A DNA stretch of 64,000 bases from contig NZ_RKLP01000006.1 in assembly GCF_004011865.1 (NCBI RefSeq), forward strand, positions 124,001-188,000, in the 5' to 3' direction. Positions 58,343-64,000 of the stretch are shown here, piece after piece (the first letter of the stretch is position 1; each line of letters opens with the position of its first letter). Source of the stretch: Prescottella agglutinans (GTDB taxonomy: Bacteria; Actinomycetota; Actinomycetes; Mycobacteriales; Mycobacteriaceae). Under the pieces are notes generated by a model that saw only the letters and a program-made list of their open reading frames with translations, had not been told where the DNA came from and ran no database searches. Made by a program: the position numbers and the translations under genes.

Positions 58343-59272
58343 CTACGGCTCGTCGGCGAGTTCTCGCGGAACGGCGACGGCGTCGACCAGCGCACCGTTG
58401 CGCCACACGGTCACCTCGACGCGCCGGCCTATGGTGCCCTCGACCATGAGGGCTTGGATGTCGGTCGCGGTGACGACGGGCCGCCCGTCGATCGCCACGA
58501 GAATGTCTCCTTTGCGGAGCCCGGCCGTCGAGGCGGCACTTCCGGGCACGACCTGGGCGACCTGGACGCCGCGTTTGCGGCCCAACTTGGTGGCGAGCTC
58601 CGGCGGCAGGGGCATCTGCATTCCCGCTATTCCGAGCCAGCCGCGGCGAACGCGTCCCGTCCGCATCAGGGAGGCGATGATCCGTTCGGTCGTCGCGTTG
58701 ATCGGCACCGCGAGCCCGACGCCGATGCCGGCGACGGCGGTGTTCACCCCGACCAGGCGACCGGAGCTGTCGGCGAGCGCACCGCCGCTGTTGCCGGGGT
58801 TGAGTGCCGCATCGGTCTGGATGACCTCGTCGATGATCCGGCCCGACCGCGTCGGTAGTGATCGGCCCAGCGCGGAGACGACGCCGGCCGTGACGCTGCC
58901 GGCGAGGCCGAGCGGACTACCGACCGCGACGACCAACTGCCCGACCTGGAGCTGGGCGGCATCGCCGCGGGTCACGGCCGGCGGCACGTCGCTCCTCGCC
59001 CGCAGGACCGCGAGGTCGGAAAGGGTGTCCCGGCCCGTGACATCCGCCAACACCTCGCCGCCGTCGGAGAAGGTCACCTCGGCCCGCCGCGCCCCGTCGA
59101 CAACGTGGGCGCTGGTCAGGATGTAGCCGTCGGGGGTCAGCACCGACCCGCTGCCGCCTCCGGTGCCCCGTCGGGTCGCGACCCGGAGACTGACGACGCT
59201 CGGGAGCACCCGCTGAGCGACACGGATCACGGCCTCCGAGAACGCGTCCAGTGGCTCGAAATCCTCACTCAT
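58343..59272 (-). CDS. HtrA/DegP-like serine protease with PDZ domain (no export signal)
   Basis: 309 residues. Trypsin-like S1C domain: His56 (ILTSAHVVDG), Asp86 (RDTLSDLAVL), Ser162 (NPGNSGGALADSSGRLVGVN). A PDZ domain follows (residues about 205-300: RRGWLGIAGMQMPLPPELAT; STAGLRKGDILVAIDGRPVV). All catalytic residues are present. The N-terminus MSEDFEPLDAFSEAVIRVAQ is hydrophilic, so unlike HtrA and PepD this protein seems cytoplasmic. It probably degrades or chaperones damaged proteins. The start is ATG 59272. Divergent from the secreted-protein gene at 59529 across a 256-bp region. Confidence 0.9.
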   Translation of the reverse strand: MSEDFEPLDAFSEAVIRVAQRVLPSVVSLRVATRRGTGGGSGSVLTPDGYILTSAHVVDGARRAEVTFSDGGEVLADVTGRDTLSDLAVLRARSDVPPAVTRGDAAQLQVGQLVVAVGSPLGLAGSVTAGVVSALGRSLPTRSGRIIDEVIQTDAALNPGNSGGALADSSGRLVGVNTAVAGIGVGLAVPINATTERIIASLMRTGRVRRGWLGIAGMQMPLPPELATKLGRKRGVQVAQVVPGSAASTAGLRKGDILVAIDGRPVVTATDIQALMVEGTIGRRVEVTVWRNGALVDAVAVPRELADEP

Positions 59273-59528
59273 ACAGGTATCGAACGCCTGCGCCCGCGTG
59301 GGTGATACCGGCGTTCGCGCAGAGCCGAAGTCACGAATCGGCAGCGGCGACGGTCCCAGGTGATGTGAACCCTGCGTGAAATTTCCTCGTTATCCGGACG
59401 GGGGAGTTGAACGATCGTCCACTTTTGGCTTGGATGCTAGGCGGTGCACGGCCCGGACCGGCGACACGGCACCCGCGGGCCTCACGCTCGTGACGCGATC
59501 AATCACGAGGACGGGTTGGGGACACGGC

Positions 59529-60878
59529 ATGGGGCGGACACGGCGCCGAAGCGGAATCTACTCGAGCACGGTTGCCGTCGCGCTGGCCGCGGCGCTGGTC
59601 GGCGGAACGGCAACCGCCTATGCCGCACCGGACGCCCCCGCTCAGGTCGGGGAGTCGACCTGCGTGGGGTCGAACCACGCGACCATGGGTGCCATCTTCG
59701 ATGCCGTGCTACAGGCGTCGAAACCCATTCTGCCGCAACCGTTCCTCGACAACTACGACGAAATCCGGGCCGAGGGGCACCGGCGCCTCGCCGCCACGGG
59801 CATCAGCACTCTCGCGGTCTCCAACCCCGCGGCGATGCAGTCGGCGGACCCGGACGCGGGCATCAACAAGTACGGCGACCCGATCACCCGGTACATCGTC
59901 ACCCAGTTGACGAACGTCAAGAACGGTGAGGAGTCGGCCGTCATCCGTGCCGAGAACCTCACCCTCGGACAGGCCGTCGAGACCGCGTACTTCCTCATCT
60001 ACACGACGGCCCTGGTCCCCGCGAACATCATCGCCGGGATGATTCCCTCGATGGTCAGCCTCGGCCCGGTCAGCGCGGGAATGCTCATCAGCCTCCCCCT
60101 CAAGTTGGGGGCGAAGGGATTCGCGCTCATCTACGACGCCGCGCAGAGCCAGCTCGAACAGAGCTGTCTGGTGTGGGCGGACGGCGACGCGATCGACGCG
60201 GCGGGCAGGCCGGATCGGGAGGTCGACCTCGGATTCGAGGCACCCGTGTTCATCAAGCAGATCGCTGAGGGTGTCTCGGTCGCCGGCGCGGACTGCCCGC
60301 CCGCCACCGAGCTGACCCTCGGCGACGTGTTGGCACGGACCGGCACCTACCTGCGCGCGACGAGCCCCGATCCCGACAACGTGCGGCAGGTCGAGGACCA
60401 GCAGGCGCGGCTTACCTGGATCCTCGAGAACACGATGGTTCCCTCGGGGCTGATCCCCGCGAACCCGGACGACTTCTCCACGATCGAGACGCTGCTTTCG
60501 ACAGCCCTCGGCATGGTCCCCACCGTCGGCGGTGCGACGACGGAGGCGCTGGTCGCGCTGGTCCACGACGCTTTCGCCGGCGAGGACCTCACCGACGTCC
60601 AGCCGCTCGGCACGGTGAAGATCGGCGACGCGCTGACGGCCGCGTACTTCGGGTACGCGTTGACCACGCAGGTCATGGAGATCGGCTACACCGCAGGCAC
60701 TGACGCGTTGTCCGCCGCGTGGGTCGCGGGGTCGGGCGGCGCCGGCGCGGCGGTCAACCCGTTCGACTGGATCCCGTCGCCGTTCCCGCTGATCAACGCG
60801 CCGAACACGTATGGGCTGTCGACCTACCGGCATGTCCTGAGTTCGGTGTGTGTCACCGACGACTCACAGCCTGCGTGA
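59529..60878 (+). CDS. Secreted hypothetical protein, 449 residues
   Basis: Signal peptide with Arg-rich start (MGRTRRRSGIYSSTVAVALA) and cleavage after AYA near residue 32. The mature part is helical with Cys residues (ESTCVGSNHATMGAIFDAVL; QSCLVWADGD; VAGADCPPATEL; VLSSVCVTDD) that could pair as disulphides. There are two hydrophobic stretches (AYFLIYTTALVPANIIAGMI; GPVSAGMLISLPLKLGAKGF). I do not recognise the family. ATG 59529 has GGGGA 6 nt upstream; earlier in-frame starts exist but give no signal peptide at the N-terminus. The plus-strand sequence from 59273 to 59528 looks non-coding. Confidence 0.8.
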   Translation: MGRTRRRSGIYSSTVAVALAAALVGGTATAYAAPDAPAQVGESTCVGSNHATMGAIFDAVLQASKPILPQPFLDNYDEIRAEGHRRLAATGISTLAVSNPAAMQSADPDAGINKYGDPITRYIVTQLTNVKNGEESAVIRAENLTLGQAVETAYFLIYTTALVPANIIAGMIPSMVSLGPVSAGMLISLPLKLGAKGFALIYDAAQSQLEQSCLVWADGDAIDAAGRPDREVDLGFEAPVFIKQIAEGVSVAGADCPPATELTLGDVLARTGTYLRATSPDPDNVRQVEDQQARLTWILENTMVPSGLIPANPDDFSTIETLLSTALGMVPTVGGATTEALVALVHDAFAGEDLTDVQPLGTVKIGDALTAAYFGYALTTQVMEIGYTAGTDALSAAWVAGSGGAGAAVNPFDWIPSPFPLINAPNTYGLSTYRHVLSSVCVTDDSQPA

Positions 60879-60895
60879 GGTGACGGCGGGCGGGC

Positions 60896-61639
60896 TCACC
60901 GGGACCGCTCACGAGCCTGCTCGACGGCCGCGGCGATCGGCATGAACACCGCGGGGCCGTGTCCCGGGACGACGGTCTCGGCGTCGAGGCCGGCGAGACG
61001 GTCGAGCGCCGCGAGGGTGTCCGGCGCTCCGTGGTCGAAGACCGGCGGGAGCAGTTGCGGGCCACGGAGTTTCGACAGCGGGTGCGCGGTGACCAGTGCA
61101 TCGCCGGTGACGACGACGCCGTGCTGCGGCAGGTGATACGCCGTGTGTCCCGACGTGTGTCCGTGGGTGGCCACCGGGACGGGCGCGCCGGGCAGGTCGA
61201 GGGGGCCGGTCGCTGCGAAGGCCTGGGCGTCGCCGATCGAGAGGGATCGGGTCGCCCCGACACGCGCGATGCGCAGCAGCCACGGCAGCACACCGTGCTT
61301 GTGCAGCATCGGGACGAAGTCCTTGCCGGTCGCCTGCTCGAGGTAGTCCCTGCGCGCGTGCGCGACCTCGGTCGGGTCCGTGAACACGGGGGTTCCGAAG
61401 CGTTCGTGGAAGGCGACGATGGCGCCCATGTGGTCGATGTGTGCGTGGGTCAGCAGCATCCCCTGCACGTCTTCGGGGCGTCGACCGAGGGAGCGGATGG
61501 CGCTTTCGACTGCGCCGACGTCACCCGGATACCCGCCGTCGATCAGGGTCAGGGCGTCACCGTCTCGCAGGATCACCACGTTCACGTCCGTCCCGGACGC
61601 ACGGAACACGTTGGGCGCTACTTCATCCAGAGTCGTCAC
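60896..61639 (-). CDS. MBL-fold metallo-hydrolase
   Basis: 247 residues with the metallo-beta-lactamase fold: LTLIDGGYPGD, the metal motif THAHIDHMGA (His65, His67, Asp69, His70), THGHTSGHTAYHLPQ, VVTGDALVTA (bridging Asp) and VVPGHGPAVF (last His). It binds two metal ions, usually zinc. The family covers thioesterases, lactonases and glyoxalase II enzymes; the substrate is unknown. The start is GTG 61639. The next gene on the strand is 16 bp upstream (stop at 61656), so the two may be co-transcribed. Confidence 0.9.
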   Translation of the reverse strand: MTTLDEVAPNVFRASGTDVNVVILRDGDALTLIDGGYPGDVGAVESAIRSLGRRPEDVQGMLLTHAHIDHMGAIVAFHERFGTPVFTDPTEVAHARRDYLEQATGKDFVPMLHKHGVLPWLLRIARVGATRSLSIGDAQAFAATGPLDLPGAPVPVATHGHTSGHTAYHLPQHGVVVTGDALVTAHPLSKLRGPQLLPPVFDHGAPDTLAALDRLAGLDAETVVPGHGPAVFMPIAAAVEQARERSR

Positions 61640-61655
61640 GGTTGAACATTGTGCG

Positions 61656-62318
61656 TCATGGCTGCCCTGGATGCTGCGGCTGCGCAGAGCCGTCGCCGTG
61701 GTACTCGACGACGAGCCGGGGGAGCCGGTCCGGGTATTCCCAGAACGCTTCGTCGAGTTCTTCGAGTCGCTCGCGTTCGGGCTCGGAGATCACGGCCGGC
61801 AGGTCGGCGAGCGAGACGACCTCATCGGTCTGCCCGTACGGCTCGATCACGGCGTACATGGCGCGCACGATCTCGGCAGTCCGGTGCGCGCCGATCGCAT
61901 CGAGGGCCGCGACCGCGGTGCGGTGGTTCTGCTCGCCCCAGTTGCCGAAGAACTGCAGGAACCCACCATTGTTGACGTCCGCCTCCAGCCGCCACAGGGC
62001 CACCAGCTCGCGGTCGCGTTGCGGCACGGTGTCCACATCCCACCCGGCCTGCTGAACCCGGTTCAGCGCGTCGTCGTAGAGACGGTCCTGCAAGATGTCC
62101 CAGACACTCACCATGCCCTGTGGATGCGGCTCCCACAGCGCCGGCCAGTTCAACCCGTGCCCGTCGTCGGCGAGCACCCAACGGGCCCGCTCGGCAGGCG
62201 TCGCCTTCTCGATCCGGATGTAGCGCGTGATCGGCGTCGTCAGCACGTCACCGCTCGCGAGCGTCAGCACGATGTCGACGGCGGTGAGATCGACCTCGGC
62301 AATGCGGTAGTCGGTCAT
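61656..62318 (-). CDS. DUF2442-DUF4375 fusion protein
   Basis: 220 residues. Residues 1-75 match DUF2442 (VDIVLTLASGDVLTTPITRY; DDGHGLNWPALWEP; the usual GxxIHWPxLDEDI ending). Residues 85-200 match DUF4375/DMP19-like (LVALWRLEADVNNGGFLQFF, GNWGEQNHRTAVAAL; AEIVRAMYAVIEPYG). DUF2442 proteins often accompany toxin-antitoxin or phage loci; DMP19 is a DNA-mimic in Neisseria. Here both are in one protein. The start is ATG 62318 with AAAGGA 3 nt upstream. No partner toxin is adjacent. Confidence 0.82.
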   Translation of the reverse strand: MTDYRIAEVDLTAVDIVLTLASGDVLTTPITRYIRIEKATPAERARWVLADDGHGLNWPALWEPHPQGMVSVWDILQDRLYDDALNRVQQAGWDVDTVPQRDRELVALWRLEADVNNGGFLQFFGNWGEQNHRTAVAALDAIGAHRTAEIVRAMYAVIEPYGQTDEVVSLADLPAVISEPERERLEELDEAFWEYPDRLPRLVVEYHGDGSAQPQHPGQP

Positions 62319-62545
62319 GATTCCTTTCGTGCGTCCGCGACGCACGGACGAGTGTTCCCATCATCGTCGGGCGGCGGCCGGACCGACTCGCGGGGGACCG
62401 GCGCAGGGCGCTCTCGCCGACCGCATGCGACTCCCGCTACCGAACGCTGTCACAGTGGTGCGGTACGCAAACGAACGCACGTGTCGACGACCGCGTCCGC
62501 GCGCTCGACGATTCGCGGCAAGGAAAACTGGAACCTGGGGGGAAG

Positions 62546-63622
62546 ATGAGGCAGATCCTCTTTGCTGCCGGAATCGCATTGGCGGTGTCCATTCTGCTGA
62601 CACCGCTTCTGATCAAGGCATTCTCGAGGCAGGGATTCGGACAGGAGATCCGGGTCGAGGGGCCCGCGAGCCATCAGTCCAAGCGCGGGACTCCGACGAT
62701 GGGCGGTGTCGCTATCCTGTGCGGACTGTGGGCGGGCTACCTGGGATCGCATGTGATCGGAATCGGGTATCACGCTGACGGTCCATCCGCGTCGGGTCTT
62801 CTCGTGCTGGGCCTGACGACGGCGCTGGCCGGCGTCGGCTTTCTCGACGACTACATCAAGATTCGCAAGCAACGAAACCTCGGCCTGAAGGCAACGGGAA
62901 AGTACATCGGTCAGATCTCCGCGGCGGTGATCTTCGCGGTGCTCGCGCTCCGCTTCCGTGGCAGCAGCGGTCTGACGCCCGGTAGCACCGATCTGTCCTT
63001 CATCCGGGACACCACGATCGCAATGGGCGCAGTCGTGTTCGTCCTGTTCACTTGCTTGTTGGTGGTCGCGTGGTCGAATGCGGTCAATCTGACCGACGGT
63101 TTGGACGGTCTCGCCGCCGGTTCGATGGGGTTGGTGCTCGGTAGCTACGTGATCATCACCTTCTGGCAATACCGCAATGCGTGCGAAACCGCTCCCGGTG
63201 CAGGCTGTTACGAAGTGCGTGATCCGCTCGATCTCGCGTTGATCTGCGCCGCCGGCGCAGCCGCATGCGTGGGGTTCCTGTGGTGGAACGCCGCCCCGGC
63301 GAAGATCTTCATGGGCGACACCGGTTCACTCGCGCTCGGCGGTCTGCTTGCCGGGCTCTCCATCACGACGCGGACCGAGTTGCTCGCCGTCGCTCTCGGG
63401 GCGTTGTTCGTCGCGGAGGCGGCATCGGTGCTGATTCAGGTCGCCGTGTTCCGGGCGTCGCGGGGGCGACGTGTCTTCCGGATGGCCCCGATGCACCACC
63501 ATTTCGAGCTCGGTGGGTGGCCGGAGACGGTCGTGATCATCAGGTTCTGGCTGCTCGCGGCGATCACATCGGCTGCCGGCGTCGCAATGTTCTACAACGA
63601 GTACCTCGCCGCCGTGGACTGA
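62546..63622 (+). CDS. mraY: Phospho-N-acetylmuramoyl-pentapeptide transferase
   Basis: 358 residues, ten hydrophobic helices. Transfers phospho-MurNAc-pentapeptide to undecaprenyl phosphate (lipid I) at the inner membrane. Marks: [11 protein letters not shown] (47-57), [15 protein letters not shown] (Asp101, Asp102), [12 protein letters not shown] (181-192), [14 protein letters not shown] and [13 protein letters not shown] near residue 315. All active-site residues are present. mraY normally sits between murF and murD in the division cluster. Here the neighbours are unrelated, so this is probably an additional copy. ATG 62546 has GGGGGAAG directly upstream. No promoter was recognised in the 227-bp gap before it. 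Confidence 0.95.
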   Translation: MRQILFAAGIALAVSILLTPLLIKAFSRQGFGQEIRVEGPASHQSKRGTPTMGGVAILCGLWAGYLGSHVIGIGYHADGPSASGLLVLGLTTALAGVGFLDDYIKIRKQRNLGLKATGKYIGQISAAVIFAVLALRFRGSSGLTPGSTDLSFIRDTTIAMGAVVFVLFTCLLVVAWSNAVNLTDGLDGLAAGSMGLVLGSYVIITFWQYRNACETAPGAGCYEVRDPLDLALICAAGAAACVGFLWWNAAPAKIFMGDTGSLALGGLLAGLSITTRTELLAVALGALFVAEAASVLIQVAVFRASRGRRVFRMAPMHHHFELGGWPETVVIIRFWLLAAITSAAGVAMFYNEYLAAVD

Positions 63623-63792
63623 AGACCGGAACGAAGGCACCGAGTCCCGGTTGTCCTCCTGCCGAAGGATCTCATCATGCCTTCGTCGATTGCCCGCAGT
63701 TCGAAGTGGTGGGTAGGCTTTCTGCACGGTCGTAGAACGCAATTCGTGGGCTCGACGGACCGTTTCGCTGCCGGAATTCACGGAGGCGCCGA

Positions 63793-64000
63793 ATGACGTA
63801 CCTGGGGAAGCCCTACTATCCGGCGTGGCTGGACAATCTGGCCGACGACGTCATCCTGGAGGCCGCGGCGATGGACGGCACTGCGACCGGTGCCGACGAT
63901 GTCCGTGCCATCCTGGTCACGGCCCGCGAACTGTATGAGCGCCAAGAGTTCAACTACGCCGGCCCGTGCGGCGAGAGCGGCTTCCTCGAGGACTACACCA
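63793..64000 (+). CDS. Hypothetical protein, N-terminal part (cut by window edge)
   Basis: About 69 residues visible: MTYLGKPYYPAWLDNLADDV, ILEAAAMDGTATGADDVRAI, LVTARELYERQEFNYAGPCG, then ESGFLEDYT. The pattern of short helices and GADDVRAIL is that of SnoaL/NTF2-like proteins. The start is ATG 63793 with GGAGG 8 nt upstream. The gene continues beyond the window. Confidence 0.72.
   Translation, partial: MTYLGKPYYPAWLDNLADDVILEAAAMDGTATGADDVRAILVTARELYERQEFNYAGPCGESGFLEDYT

Noticed and set aside
1-64000. CRISPR arrays, rRNA or tRNA genes, intact transposons or prophage
   Set aside because: No direct-repeat/spacer pattern, RNA gene signature or complete mobile element was seen on reading; a tRNA scan would be the decisive check.

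Overview
The window is a high-GC chromosomal segment of a mycolic-acid actinomycete, most likely Rhodococcus or a close relative. The evidence is the GC-rich codon use, an alcohol dehydrogenase that closely resembles R. ruber ADH-A, an sdh locus laid out like mycobacterial Rv0250c-Rv0247c, a MihF-type nucleoid protein, an F420/Ddn-type protein, a CYP125-type P450, and many leaderless genes with a TANNNT -10 box 6-8 nt before the start codon. No rRNA, tRNA, CRISPR array or intact insertion sequence was recognised.

Layout. 1-7 kb: the start of glgX, a PepSY-like exported protein, an Imm26/LRR-like protein, a YfeO-type CLC channel, a zinc alcohol dehydrogenase and a PucR regulator. 7-9.7 kb: an eroded stretch with an IS1380-type transposase relic, a macro-domain protein, a 5'-truncated pseudogene, an SGNH hydrolase and an SDR relic. 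9.7-15.8 kb: a second-locus-type mihF, a GNAT protein, a CYP125-family P450 with a CRP-like site upstream, DUF4259 and an OatA-like acyltransferase. 15.9-19.1 kb: bioA, bioF and bioD, with a 41-bp BioQ-type palindrome over the bioF promoter. 21.1-25.1 kb: an Sdh1-type succinate dehydrogenase operon behind a perfect CRP/GlxR consensus.

26.0-42.5 kb is one 5477-residue four-module nonribosomal peptide synthetase (C-A-T-E, C-A-T, C-A-T-E, C-A-T-TE), preceded by a tiny leaderless ORF. It should make a D-L-D-L tetrapeptide. No tailoring, transport or MbtH gene is nearby, so the product is unknown.

43-45.3 kb holds a Mut7-C nuclease-like protein and an apolipoprotein N-acyltransferase homologue with Ser at the usual catalytic Cys. 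45.4-52.6 kb is the most unusual region. A coupled minus-strand operon encodes a B12-binding subunit, a very divergent acyl-CoA mutase catalytic subunit and a MeaB chaperone. It faces a TetR gene, a small LuxR protein, a GAF-LuxR regulator, a PaaI thioesterase and a PaaK-type acyl-CoA ligase, and related palindromes lie in two of the promoter regions. I read it as a candidate pathway in which an acid is activated to its CoA thioester and its carbon skeleton is rearranged. The substrate is unknown.

52.8-64 kb: secreted proteins, a WYL regulator divergent from an alpha/beta hydrolase, an IS481-type relic, a TetR/pentapeptide-repeat pair with twin operators, a Ddn-like protein, a 47-residue membrane protein, a cytoplasmic HtrA-like protease, an MBL hydrolase, a DUF2442-DUF4375 fusion, an mraY outside any division cluster, and the start of another gene.
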